Source: Bryum argenteum (Eukaryota; Streptophyta; Bryopsida; Bryales; Bryaceae). From it: 64,000 bases of DNA. Location of the stretch: assembly GCA_037043015.1 (NCBI GenBank), contig CM073330.1, positions 11,860,512 through 11,924,511 of the forward strand, written 5' to 3'. Position numbers and translations under genes: made by a program. The notes below the pieces were generated by a model. That model was given only the letters and a program-made list of their open reading frames with translations, was not told where the DNA came from and did no database searches. Of this stretch, positions 34,984-46,946 are shown piece by piece (positions within the stretch are counted from its first letter, which is position 1; each line of letters begins with the position of its first letter).

Positions 34984-35650
34984 GATAGAAGAACTCCAAC
35001 CCTATATGAAGCCGACATAAATAGAGTGTTCATTTCATCTATCCTTGGATGCGTGCTCGAAACTCATAACACCTATGGCGACACTACTACCTCCTCTCGG
35101 AGTGAACTCTATATTGATTTCTACCTAGCCTAGTGAATTAGAGATACCTGACTTGAAATCGTCCAAAGGATTTTGAGGTACCTATACAACGAGGTCCAAG
35201 AACCCTCCAAGATAGTTGAGTGATGAATGGTGGTAAGCACCTCGTTAGCATGAAGAACAAAACACACAACCTGCTGATTGAGGGCCATGAGCCCTAACCT
35301 CGAAGCCAAGCTATTTCGTGCCTTCAAGAAAGATACTATAGAATAACGTAGAGAGCTCAATAATGGCTCAAATTTCCTCATTTGTAGTGAAGTAAATATC
35401 GTAATCAATTTTCGTGCATGAGATAACTAAATAGAAGGATAGTCAAAGTGGATTCAACTTGTCTACAGTTTGCTAATTTTTTTTGAAGGCGGTTTCACAT
35501 GTATTTCTAAAACGGTGCCCTAATTTTGCACCCTAGAATGTCTCTTGTGACTACATACCAGTATTATGTGAAGAAACTATCTTGTACCTCTGGGTCAAGA
35601 AGCCTAGTGCTCCATTATTGTTACCACTCTAGTTTTCAGCACTCACCCTT
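34984..35650 (+). repeat. Dispersed repeat family D, longest copy
   Basis: This copy joins all the blocks found separately elsewhere: the AACTCCAACCCTATATGAAG block, the CCAAAGGATTTTGAGGTACC block, TTTGTAGTGAAGTAAAT, AAGGATAGTCAAAGTGG and the TTTTCAGCACTCACC end. Fragments match at 5510, 25345, 25565, 26440, 46947 and 63130. It has no open frame of note. A family A element follows immediately at 35657. Confidence 0.75.
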
Positions 35651-35656
35651 ACATAT

Positions 35657-35885
35657 ATCAACCCCTAACTTTCCTTAAAACCCGAAAAGGGTTTTGGAGC
35701 TTGCCGCTGGAGAAAAACTCATCCAAATTTGACCATTATAACCTCACAAATGAGGAAAAGCGAACGGTTCATGTGAGAAGAATGTCAAGTGAACTTTGAG
35801 ATCTTACGGTTGAATCTTTTAAATAATGCTCAGACTGAGATTTTATGAATTAGACCATTTTGCAACAAGGAAATTTAGGGGTTAA
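35657..35885 (+). mobile_element. Family A short element, copy 2
   Basis: Starts (TC)AACCCCTAACTTTCC and ends TTTAGGGGTTAA. Shares GACCATTATAACCTCACAAA, GCGAACGGTTC, GTCAAGTGAACTTTGAGATC and TTACGGTTGAATCTTTTAAA with copy 1. Slightly shorter owing to an internal deletion. Confidence 0.8.
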
Positions 35886-36345
35886 TATCTCCAATCTAAT
35901 ACCCGGGTACGGGTACGTTTTTTCAATACCCATGGTTGATACCCTCCCCATCATAGCAATCATATTCTAGTCAAATGGAGCTCCCAAGTAGCTTCACAAA
36001 ACTGCAAGATCTTCAATTTTGTCCTTTAATAACTTTAATTGTAAAGCAAAGCTGTACGACTGCCCAGTGAACAATTCTTTCATCATGAAATATGACCTTA
36101 TGTCTAAATTTGTCCTATCCTGCAGACTTGGAACAGAATCATCATATTTTCATCCAAATGGGAGAATTTCATTCAATGATTATGTCATATTTTCATCCAT
36201 ATGACAACTATTGTCTAAGGTATGACAACTATTGTCTAAGGCATGACAACTATGATCTCATGTACAAACTACATTTAAGTAGCTAGGCCTTTTTTTTATT
36301 ATCATAGTCCAATTACTCAATTTGGAACTTGCTTAAAATTCATTT

Positions 36346-36625
36346 TTAACCCCTAATTTGAGATTTTACTAAAATTTTGCCAACTTGAGTTGGCTTAATC
36401 ACTAAAATTTGAGATTTTAGTAAAATTTAGCCAACTTTGACCATTATAATCCCAGAAATTAACGGTTCAAATTTGACATATGAGTAAAGGGTCAAGTTAG
36501 CTTCAAGATCATATGGTTGGATCTTCTAATTAATGCTTAGATTAATTTTTTTTTGGACCTGAAGTAGAAGAAGGCTCTTTTTGATAATTTAGACAATTTT
36601 GTATGAAGGATCTTTAGGGGTTTAA
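36346..36625 (+). mobile_element. Family A short element, copy 3
   Basis: Starts TTAACCCCTAATTTG and ends CTTTAGGGGTTTAA. Carries AACTTTGACCATTATAATCC, TTAACGGTTCAAATTTGACA, AAGGGTCAAGTTAGCTTCAA and AGTAGAAGAAGG as in copy 4. The 5' part contains a short internal duplication of TTGAGATTTTACTAAAATTT. Confidence 0.8.
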
Positions 36626-36669
36626 GATCATCCAATACTCATAGCTATCTCCGAATTACTTAACTCGTA

Positions 36670-37016
36670 AATGCTCAAGCAAGTCCTAGCCAAGGGCTTG
36701 TTTCCATTAGCATCTGCTCTAGAGCTCTCACTACTGTAGTACTCAACTTTTCACTATAAAACTTGTGATGCATTCAAAAAGTGAAATTTTACAGTTTGAG
36801 TCACAATTTGTATGAGTGTTTATGTGCTCTGAAAGGATTGTGTGAGGGTAGTAGGTAGGTTAGGGTGGTACATAACCTTGTAGGAGGTTGCAAGCCCATC
36901 ATTGATTGGTTCATTCATGATACCCAAGTTCACTCTTCACGATGCCCAAGTCCAAAAGATGTCGAGATCCAATTTTGGGCTGCCCGTTTCAGACCCCATG
37001 GCGTTTAAGGGTCAAA
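36670..37016 (+). mobile_element. Family B element, diverged copy
   Basis: Shares AAAAAGTGAAATTTTACAG, CACAATTTGTATGAGTG, CTCTGAAAGGATTGTG, GTTGCAAGCCCATCATTGAT and GTCCAAAAGATGTCGAGATC with 27342-27710. Ends GCGTTTAAGGGTCAAAA, a degraded form of the terminal repeat. Lies directly after a family A copy. Confidence 0.75.
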
Positions 37017-37351
37017 ACCCACCTCGGTAAACACGATATATGCATTCTCAAATAGCGCATTGTTAAATCCCTTTGTGCACGAGCCAATGACAACAAATCA
37101 AGTACAATGACGCAAGTAGTGTTCAAACTATGCGCAATCCTAAATCGAGTCAAAGCACGCAGAGTTTTTAAAATAAAATTAGGTGAGCAACCATTCAACA
37201 AAAGAATGCGCACAAGTTTTGACAGCCCGCGAACAACATGATGATGAGAAAGGGACCAAATTGCTGCATACACATGCAATCTGACTTCGCACATGCACGG
37301 GTCCGACACCATCACCACCCACTTCATTCAAACACAAGCAAGCATTGAAGC

Positions 37352-37705
37352 GATGGCTTCGTCGTAATTGAAAGACTATGCGAGAATACTTACGTCACCA
37401 TGGGCGTGATTGTACCCTTGTACCATCCATTCATGATATCGGGTAATGCTTCGTCGCAATTGAAAGAATACCTACGTCACTTAGGGCGTCGTTGTACCTT
37501 GTACCATCTATGATATTGGGTAAGCCGCTTTTATGCTTCGTCGCAATTGAAAGAATACCTACGTCATTTGGGGCGTACCATCCATGATATTGTGTAAGCC
37601 GTCCTTCATTCAACCCAAGCAATGTTGACTCTATGCGAGAATACCTATGTCACAAAGGTTTTGGTTGTACCTTGTACCATTCATGCTATTGGGTAAGCCG
37701 TCCTT
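37352..37705 (+). repeat. Four-unit tandem repeat, about 90 bases per unit
   Basis: Each unit reads roughly CTTCGTCGCAATTGAAAGAA, TACCTACGTCA, GGGCGT, TTGTACC, TGTACCATCCATGATATTG, GGTAAGCCG. Units lie at about 37352-37447, 37448-37529, 37530-37605 and 37606-37705. The units vary in length and encode no consistent frame. Confidence 0.8.
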
Positions 37706-37815
37706 TTTTTTGCGTTTCTTTTCTTCAAAAGAGTGTAGTTTCTTAATACATATTTATCAATTTTTTTTGTTAAGTAGTACGATTAGTATGTACTAGAAAG
37801 AAATTCATTTCATGG

Positions 37816-38563
37816 TTAACCCCGTAGGCACGTTTTGAGACATTTTGGATGAAGTGCAGAAACTTTGAAGAGCCATAACTTCTTCATTTGAAGTTTGTTT
37901 TTAATGAGATTGCTTGGGTTGGGTTTTAAATTAGGTTTTATTTGTGAGGTAAAAATTTTAGACTTGTAAAATTAAGTATGAATTAATGGCATGCACTTTA
38001 GTGACAACAACTAGTGGTTCTGAGATTTCAAATGTTTTACCATTGGAAGGCAATTATGAGAAATAAAAAATAAGTTTTTCATCATTTTTTTATTTATGTA
38101 AGTATGATCTTAAGATGGTTCCTAACAACTTTCTAGTTGGAAGGGTTTTGATCCAATTAAGTTTAGTACTGGATTTACCATGGTGTTTCTTCAATGAAAA
38201 AAGTGAAATATAGATGAAGTTCGAGGATCTATATCCCCGCCATCCACCGTTACAGTTCAATCTTATTTTTTGGGATGTATTTCAATTAGAGTCTGGTTTT
38301 AGTAGTAGAAATTGTAACCAAATCGAAGATGTTTCGTAAATAGGGTGTAGGTTTAAGTGTAAGAGGTGTAATTTTGGACTACTTTTGCTTTGTAAATTTT
38401 TTGATTGTTTTCACCATTTCAAGGCTACGGTAGGAGTCAATGAATTTTTTCGATGATTTTTTTTTGGTAAAATGTGTTATTTAGATGAAGGCAAATAACT
38501 TTCTAGTTGGTGACTTTTTTATTGCAATTTGTTGGTTAGTGGATTTTCCACTCTAAATTTTAC

Positions 38564-38565
<2 letters not shown>
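37816..38565 (+). mobile_element. Family C element, 3'-truncated copy
   Basis: Begins TTAACCCCGTAGGCACGTTT and follows 33420-34190 closely (ACATTTTGGATGAAGTGCAG, AACTTTGAAGAGCCATAAC, GTTCTAGTTGG-like and CATCCACCGTT blocks). Homology stops at the (TA)n run beginning near 38565. The right terminal repeat is missing. Confidence 0.8.

Positions 38566-38599
<34 letters not shown>
38565..38599. repeat. (TA)n microsatellite
   Basis: About 17 TA units, followed by poly-T. Marks the break point of the truncated family C copy. Confidence 0.95.
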
Positions 38600-38602
<3 letters not shown>

Positions 38603-40589
38603 TTTAAAATTTTTTTCACCATTATACAAATCAATACTGGATTTTTGCCCGCATGTATCACACTCATTTAGTTGTTTCAAATGATACTAAAACATCTATT
38701 GTGCAATGTTTGGGTTGATGAAAGAATTAGGTGGTTTCTAAGGGGAAATTTTGACATGAGGGTAAACAACTTCTCAAATCGTAAGGAATATTGAACGCGA
38801 CCATCGAACTAATGTTGGATGACATTCATTTCTATAAAAAATTTGAACAAGTTGTTGGTTGAATCTAACTATTTTGCATTGTGTGTAATCTTGTGCAATG
38901 TGTTCATTCTAAAATCAAAGAGTATCACTGATGTGAAAACTTTTTGACACCTCATTTTACATAACATACCTTCACTGTGTAAGTTTTGATACAAAGAAGA
39001 AATTGATCCAATTATTCAACAAGTTAAGGCTCAAATGGTTAATGCAAAACTTCACAAGTTCATTCCGTATATGATTTCTAAAAGAAAATGTTGTAATTAA
39101 ATTCAAAGTTGTGAGCACCAATGGTAACTGATATTTGTAATGTGTATATAATTTGTTGTGTGATGAACTTTCAAAAAAAGTGGGTGCTTATTAAGATACC
39201 ATAGTATACTCGAGTGTGATTGCAACGCATCTAAGGGTTTCAAAAAATCTCCAAAAAAAAACCACTTAGAGACCTCCAAAATGCAAAAACAAAATCTTAT
39301 CCTTCTTAGGCTCCTAAAAATATTCGCAACATAAACCCAAAAAAGACAAAACACATGTTTTAGCAATAATCCACGTCAAAAATTAAAGGTGGTGGGGTGT
39401 TCAAGGTCTTTGGATAGGTAGTCAACCCACCTAACTAAACAATGTTGGCCATGACAACAAGTATGTGCTCAACAAGTATCTCGTGAACTACTCCAAAACC
39501 ACATTCTACATGTGTTATCTACAATCGAAACCAAAAAATAAAAGCACCAACCAAAAAAAAAAACACCAACCAACCGTAAAAAGGTCAAATCAACACAATA
39601 GCTTGTTGCGTGAATAATACGCTTATTGTTATTGTAACATAATTAGTACACTTCACAAAGCACTTAACAATTTCTAAATCCAAACACACACGTGCACGAA
39701 GTGTCTAGATTTTTTTTCCCCCTAAAGAGGCAATAGTGTCCAAAATGGAGGTAAGGTGAAAAGGAATATGAGTACGTCATGGGTAGGCGTCACCCAAGAT
39801 CCCATGATGGAATTTAAAACTTCCACAAAACCCACGTGGGAGACGTTCCAAGATTACAGAATCTTAGATTACGACCCGAAAAAGACAAAAAACACACATG
39901 ACGTTTTAGCATTAATCCATGTCAAAAATGGGAGATAGTGGAGGGGTCGGTGAGGTAGTGGGTGGGTAGTACCCGAAGAATAATAAAGACTCTTTGTAAT
40001 GAAAAGACTCTTGCTAAGACGAGTATGATTATGATCGAAGAGTCTTTTGCTGACCTCGGCCTGATGCCGCAGCCTACCTCACGCTTGCGTCACTTCCCTT
40101 TGTCCTTTTTCCACTTTGTCTTTGCCACTCCGCCCCTCAGCCCCCCCCCCCTCCCCACCAAATGCAGGCATCAGGCTGTTGATTCATCACCTCTCTCCTC
40201 TCCACTTCATTTGATTCCCTTTTACTGCTCTTTCAAAGCTGGCGTGACTAGAATGTTTGACCTGTTTTTGATGTTTATGCCCACAACAACAGATCTGATC
40301 CACTCTCAAGACAGGAGGGGATCAGAAGAGACCAAGGTTTGGTTTCTCGCGGGTGGGGGATTTGAATGTGGTGGTGGTGGAAGAGTAGTAGTAGGAGCGT
40401 AATGGGTGGTGGTGGTTTTAGAGAGGAACTGAGAGCTGTGGTCGATTTGTGAAGAAAAGGGAGCTATGGTGGGTTTGTGGGAAGGAGGCGATTTGTGGAG
40501 AAAGGGGGATTTGTGCTGGGTTGCGGCAGGTTTGTGTTGAGAGCAGCAGATTGTTTTGGGGGGGGGGGGGGAGCTATGGTGGATTTGTG
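38600..40589. other. Intergenic DNA and JAZ promoter/5' leader
   Basis: A direct repeat, about 50 bases long and 540 apart, is seen at 39337 and 39877 (AAAGACAAAAAACACA then TTTTAGCA(A/T)TAATCCA). From about 40100 the DNA turns GC-rich with a C13 run near 40141 and a G13 run near 40557, fitting the JAZ promoter and leader. No separate gene is seen. Confidence 0.5.
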
Positions 40590-43500
40590 ATGAAGCGAAA
40601 TGGGAAGGGAAAAGTGGAGGGCCAAGAAGGAGACGACGTTTCCTCGGGGGGGAATGGAAATGCGACCGCGACCGCGACCGCGGCCGCGGAGACGACGTCC
40701 GGGCGCGGTAGCTGTAGCAGTGGCGACGATCTGGAGACGGTGTACCGCGCCATGTTGAGGAGGAGCGCGTTGCAAATGCTGGCCGGCAGCGGATCGTTGA
40801 CAGGAAACCTCGGCTTGCGCTTCGGCGGCAGTGGCAACAGCAGCAGCAGCCACTCGGCGTCAGCTCTCCCCAATGGCGGAGCCCCTGCCGTTGCAGCAGC
40901 CGCTGACGGTCAAGGTCCTGATTCCGTTCGGAGGCTGTCCTTGGACGAGTGCTGGAAGCTCATTCTCGAACTCGGTGAGCACCCCAACCAAATCCCTTCT
41001 CTCTCTTTCCATTTTAGGGCATGACAAAACACAACAGCCTGCTCTCAAAATCACTGGCATCGAGGTTGATGTTTTTTTAGGTTTGATCAGAAACAACGAG
41101 TGATCAAAAGAGCTCGAAAGTGGCAGATTCACCATGGAAACTAAGTACTAGTATGATAATCTGACGAAAGTGCAATATTATAAACTCTCACACATGTCAA
41201 CTTAGGCTCTGTTCGGGAAATAGTTTCATTCTTAGGTGGCTAATATCCCATAGTTCACTTGTCCAACCAGTTTTAGGTGAAACTATCCCGACAATTGGTC
41301 TCAAATTATACTAAGAATAGAAAATTTCTTGAAATCATCAATTGTTTTCAAGAATCAACCGGGTAATGGGTTATTTCCATCGGCTGATAATGAACTAGCT
41401 GTCGGTTTTTCCAGATCATTGCACATAGAAACCTTCAGTGATGTGCAAAGCTACCCTAAACTATACGAGTTCGATTAGCTCTCACCCAACTTTTTATCAT
41501 TGCAGCTCCCACCCGTGTCACTAAACTTGTGTCAATTAGCTCTCACCAATCAATATTTGTCATTTTAACCTTTTGTCATAAGCTCTCACCTTTTGCTGTA
41601 TCATTCAACTTTCACAGGAAAAGAATTAAGAAAAAAACCAACTATTGTTTAAAGTCATACAGCTCTTCTTCCAAGCTCTTCCCATGGATGACTAGTTTTT
41701 AGATCGTTAACCCCTAAAGGTCCAAGAAAGCGGAAATCGCGTTTTTGGAATTTCCGCAGGGAGAAAATTCAGCCAACTTTGACCATTATAATCTCAAAAT
41801 TGGAGAAAAATGAACGGTTCAAATTTGACATTCGAGAAAAGGGTCAAGTTAACTTCAAGATCCTACGGTTGGATCTTCTAATCAATGCTTAGATTGAGTT
41901 TCTTTGCACCTCAAGTAGAAGAAGGTTCTTTTTTGATAATTTAAACAATTTTTTATCAAGGACCTTTTGGGGTTAAAGCTCTTCCCATGATGGATGACTA
42001 GTATTTAGATCGTTTCTAGTAGGAGAGAATTTCAATGCTTCAATGCTGGGTCATTTTTAAGGATTGTCCAACCCTAATCAGCACTTTTTTTTGTTTTTTG
42101 CTAAATGTGAACACAGTGATTGGTACGAAACTCAGTTCATTATTCTGTTTGATGGTCAAACAAACATGCAAGATGGAATGGAGACTTTCTTTTAAATGTC
42201 AATTTTAGCTACAGCACCCCCATATGAATGAATAGCTCAATTTGTTGACCGTGGATTAGGAGCTTTAGCATAGTTTGTACAAGTCATGCTTCATGTTCTG
42301 CTTTATCTTGTTGAACGGGAAAACAGTACCTTGTTCAGTAGTCAGTCAGAAGTAGTACTATCGAAGTGGGGCATATTCCTGTTTCTTTGGTGTTACTAGT
42401 AGGTTAGTAGTCTTTTACCCTTAGAGGGATTGGTAGTCTCACCAGTGGTGTTATGAATGAGATGTGGATATGAATACTTTCTAAGGATAGGTCAAACAAA
42501 CACTCTATTTACATCAGTTTGGAATAAGTTTGGAGTTCTCCCTGTTTCAGGAAGGTGTTGTCATCTACAACATAATAATTATGCGTGTTTTCTTGTACTA
42601 AGGTGTTATATATGAAGCTGGTTTTATTGCTAATTTTATTGGTACTTGCTAGTGAGTAACACTCTATTTACATCAGTTTGGAGTTCTCCCTGTTTCAGGA
42701 GGTTGTAGTCATCTACTCTTTGTGTGCAGTGTATAAAAATTATGCATGTTTTCTTGTAATAAGAAAGTTGTTTATGGAAGTTTGTTTCTGTCTATGCAGG
42801 TACACGATGGCCTGCTTGGAATGGAGCAACAGCATTGCAAGCCACTGTAATTAACTTTTTCCCCTTTTTTTTCAAACACCTCAAAAATCTGAAATGGTAT
42901 AGGTAGATTTTGGCTATGTTGTTTTTTTTTGAAATCTTGCTCTCAAGTTGGGTTACTATACTTGGAGTGTTTGCACATTTTGGTGTTGGAACACTTCTTA
43001 GGTTGGCAAAGTCTTCGTATTTTCTGCGTAGTTATAGTCTTGATTGCAATCAAATGTTTATTTTGGGTTGGGTGTTGGATGATGCAGGTAGCAACACGGA
43101 AAGAAAAGAATGAAGCTACTGTTGTTGCTAGTACAGACGGTGGACATCATTTGCATACTAGTGAGGATAGGCAACAACAACCCCCTCAACAAGAATTTTT
43201 GAAGCGGCTTGCTAACAAAGCCTTAGACGCCCTTGCTGCCCAACCACCATCTCGCCCTCCTCGTCATCATGTTGAACTTTCTACAAGCGGTGAGTCCAAT
43301 TTTATCTTTTTTGGTCTTTTACATCATCCTGTCATATTTATGGTTTAGAATACTCATGTATCCAAATTTTTAGTCCAACTCACAACACTTTTGCTCCTTA
43401 CCACCAATGAACAGAAACAATTGCAGGTATGCAAGCTCCTAAGCAACCAACGCAAGGAAGATTGGATAGTAGAGTAGCACAAGAAGCTCCTACAATATCA

Positions 43501-46353
43501 AACCCACCATTTCAAAAACCAAGCCGAGCAACCATATCCTCTCGAGACATGTAAGTTAAATTTTTTATATATTTTTAAAATTTTAAATTTTTAGATTTTT
43601 AGATTTTTACAACAATTACAAACAAATATGCTTTGCAATTTTTAATTTAATTTAAATTTTTTTGATGGTTATTAGGCCTGCCCCAAGAGCCCCTATGACA
43701 AGACCACCAAGTGGACAAGAATTGACCATCTTTTATGATGGTATTGTGAATGTATGCGACAATGTCCCACCAGATAAGGTATTTACCTTTATTTTATTTA
43801 ATTATTTATTAATTTTTCTTAAGATTTGATGTAATGTCTCTTAATAGATTTTTTTCGAGAAAGTTCTAGAATCTCGCCACCTTGAAATTCTAGAATCTCA
43901 AATAACCCATGGAAGCATGTATAGTTTGAAGTATCATTAGAGAGATCCCTATGATACATAAGTATTCAAATCCTTTAGTACAAAGATATCTTCAAGATTA
44001 CTACACGTTTGCAACCTCGATGAGCAAGGGCTTGCTACTTTAATGGTTCTAACAAGGAGGGTAGAGCTTGATGAGGAAGAGCCTACGTTTCCGCAATTCC
44101 CTCATTTGGGGATTGCTCTACGCAACCACTAACTCGCATCTACAACGTGAATAAGGAACATGTAATTCCTCGTTTAGCAATCCGGGCATTTTCAAGAAAT
44201 AACCATTCTTGGGAATAAATACCTACCTATACCGGTTTGTGTATTGAGAAGAACAGAAGGAAAACTTCTTGAGTCATCACTATTAGAAAAGAAAAAACCC
44301 AAAACAACTCTTTAGAATCGCCTCATTCAAAAATTCAGTTATTTTTTCTCAACTCTGCAACATAATTTTTGAAGTTGCTCTTGGGAATCTTTGTGTTTGT
44401 TGTTCGCAGGCACGGCTTATCATGATGTTTGCAGAGAAGGCAGGCCTTATTCCAACTCAACAAAAGCCACCTGCACCGCATTTCAAACCACCTGCACAAC
44501 CACAACTCTCACCAGCTCTTACCCCCATTGCTGCTCCTGTTGCTGCTGCTGGACCTTCAAGTCCCATAGACTTAAACGAAGAATCCAAGCCAATAAGCCC
44601 CACCAAGGTACAACAACACTTTCACATGCATACATACGTTCCAAAAACCACTCTAAATTCTAGTCACTCTAAATCTCAAACATGTGCTAACATGTGTGCA
44701 CATATACTTGGTAGACGTCCTTTGCTACAAGTCTTAACTCACAAATTAACTCGCAAGTAAATATATTTAAATAGTATGTTTGGTATATTTGGTGTGTACT
44801 CTAAAACGCATAGAAAAACACGTTCAAAGTTACCCTAACATGATTGCTAGACTTGTCAAAGTTTAACAAAATCTCTTTTTACCGGCTTTCAAATCTAAAA
44901 CACACAAATTCCTTCATTCTTTTCTAGAGTTCATTTCAAGGTGTTCACTATGCTCACTAAATAAGTTATATTTTCACCTTGCATTTGTCTTGGTGACCAT
45001 ACCATTTAACTACTCTTTTTGTTAGATTTGTAAAAGGAAATATGAGGTTAAAACATGATATTGAAGATGTGATGAGGTTCATGTGCATGTGTAGCTTACA
45101 ATTTTGTTTCATATCATGTCATAACATATCATGTCATATCATGTAATACCATACCATATCATGTAATACCATACCATATCATCTCATGTCATGTCATATC
45201 ATGTGAATGCAGGTGCCATTGTTGGCTGGTCCCTCGTCTTCAGTTGCGCGCGAACCAACTTCTCCTCAAGTTGCGCATGAGCCGGCTCGTCCAACTCCGC
45301 CAATTGTGCATGAGCCGGCTTGTCCAACGCCTCCGGTAGCGCGCAATCCCGTGGTGCCCGTGCGAGCGCGACCTCCTGCTGTTGTTGCTGTTGAAGGCTC
45401 GAGCTCGCAAGCGAAGGCCCCGGTTGTAAACGAGGCTTTGGAGCGCGCAAAACAAGCCCTTGCGCAAGGGAAGGCCTCCATGCCCATCAAGATTACCACT
45501 GGTACGCAGCTGAGCAAACCTCGGCAAGTGAGGCCGAATGTCATGCTTAAGCGTAAGTGGCTAAATTTTTTATTTTTTCCCTCTTTTTTCTTCGTCTTTT
45601 TTTTTGGGTTTTCTTCGTCTTTTCTTTGGGTTTTCAGTTTGTTTTTTTAAAGTTAGGGGTGTTTTTTAAAAAAAAAAAGTTAGGGGTGAAGTTAGAAGGG
45701 GAGGTAGGTTTGGGGGTGTCTATTTTGGGGCGTGAAAATGATGCTTTGAAATGTATGAAAATGGAGGGAGTAGTAGTGCTTCTTCATGTTGGTGGATCTC
45801 TATGTTGTGGTGGAGGAATATGTTTAAAGTTTCTTGTTTTTACAGCTTTGCCGAATGCAAGAAGGAATTCATTGGCGCGCTTCTTGGATTCACGGAAAAG
45901 GTATTGTTATTTTGGTGCTATGTTATGTAGAATAGAGTTCCATTGCAGTTGAACCAATATAGTTGTTTTTGTTAAAAGGACTAGGTGAATATTGTCTATG
46001 ATTGTAAAGATAAACGTTTAGAGTACGTTGGTCCCACCAAGTGGCAGTTTGAAGGTTTTTGTTGAGTATTCAACATCATAGAAGTTCTTGGTTGTAAGCT
46101 TGTGAGCTATTCTTTGTTGGTTGAATTTTGTAGTATCTAATTCTAGTTGTTTTTTTTTTTTGGCAGACAATCTACATCTGAGGAGGTGCCACCAAAGAAG
46201 CCAGCTCTTGGAGAGGGGAGTCAAGGTGATGGAGAGGATTCAAAAGGAATTGGGAAGCCTTTGTTTAGCCAATCATCCAAGGAATTGAAGGAAGAGGATT
46301 TTCTCACAGGCAGCAAAAATGTTGTGGACCAAGCTCCATCAAGTACAAGTTGA
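40590..46353 (+). CDS. JAZ: JAZ-type TIFY repressor, unusually long
   Basis: Nuclear repressor of jasmonate-type signalling: it binds MYC factors and the COI1 F-box through the Jas motif, and NINJA through TIFY. Exons 40590-40974, 42800-42846, 43088-43289, 43415-43550, 43676-43778, 44410-44607, 45213-45552, 45846-45900, 46167-46353 give 550 residues, far longer than most seed-plant JAZ. TIFYDG at 274-279 stands where TIFYGG/TIFYAG is usual. DLNEE at 345-349 resembles a DLN/EAR repression motif. Exon 7 has imperfect repeats of EPxxPTPP. The Jas core LPNARRNSLARFLDSRKR is at 472-489, split after RK by the conserved Jas intron; the usual PY ending is missing (it reads EVPPKKP). The N-terminal 140 residues include MLRRSALQMLAG and LSLDECWKLILEL, which I do not recognise. 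Starting at 40590 is the first ATG of the frame. Confidence 0.9.
41212..41300. repeat. Short inverted repeat in JAZ intron 1
   Basis: GTTCGGGAAATAGTTTCA near 41212 pairs imperfectly with TGAAACTATCCCGAC near 41279, around a GGTGGCTAATATCCCATAG centre. The preceding GGCTCTGTTCGGG resembles ends of some hAT-type MITEs. Weakly supported. Confidence 0.4.
41707..41976 (+). mobile_element. Family A short element, copy 4, inside JAZ intron 1
   Basis: The clearest copy. TTAACCCCTAAAGGTCC opens it and GGACCTTTTGGGGTTAA closes it, a 17-base terminal inverted repeat with one mismatch. It contains AACTTTGACCATTATAATC, GAACGGTTCAAATTTGACA, CTTCAAGATCCTACGGTTGG and AATGCTTAGATTGAGTTTC. It lies in the 1.8-kb first intron and does not affect the exon junctions. 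Confidence 0.9.
45107..45203 (+). repeat. ATCATGTCAT-type simple repeat in JAZ intron 6
   Basis: Runs of TATCATGTCA and TACCATACCATATCATGTAA just upstream of the exon 7 acceptor at 45212. Variable-length DNA, non-coding. Confidence 0.85.
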
Positions 46354-46946
46354 TGTATTTGGGAAAGAGCATTTATTTTTTCTGAACCAAAATACCAATT
46401 GAGGATTGGCTCTAGTCAATCGAATCTTACCTTTTTGCTTATATTATCACTGCTAAGTGTCAACGTTGATACTAGATTCTTATGAGTTTGAATGCTTTGC
46501 ACATACTGTGTTCCACATCAATATTGATAGCAACATAATGGTTGATTAAAGTTAGGTCCTCTCATAGTATCATTATCATGGAGTTAACAAAAATTATTCT
46601 AACCTTTTTGATACATTATTTAACAAGTGATAAATTGCTTATTGTTAGCAACAACCGATTGTTGTTCTAAACAATATATATTCCATTTGGCAATTTGATC
46701 TAGTCACTTCGAAACTTGGTTGTAGTAACAATTTAAAAGCTTTTGTATATATCTTGTTTCGTCACAAGGAATTTTCCAAACATTACTATCTATCTATCGT
46801 GCAATCTACTCCCTACTTATAACAACACCTTATTATACTTCTAGAGCAATCCCAACATCTAGAATGAGACTTGAAATAGGTGTATAGAGCAATTGGTGTG
46901 TATCTTTTGAAATTAATATCTCAAAAACTCTAGAGTGGTAAGAACA

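Noticed and set aside
40464..40873. Antisense frames opposite JAZ exon 1
   Set aside because: They mirror the GC-rich, Ala/Gly-rich sense exon; the sense frame joins to TIFY and Jas exons in phase.
23985..41976. CCCTAAA words at element ends as interstitial telomere repeats
   Set aside because: They occur once at each end, in inverted orientation around defined interiors, not as tandem arrays.
43855..43875. Heat-shock-element-like GAAAGTTCTAGAA in JAZ intron 5
   Set aside because: Matches the GAAnnTTCnnGAA pattern but lies deep in an intron; a chance match is plausible.
45199..45544. Antisense frames opposite JAZ exon 7
   Set aside because: Shadows of the Pro/Ala repeat in the real exon.
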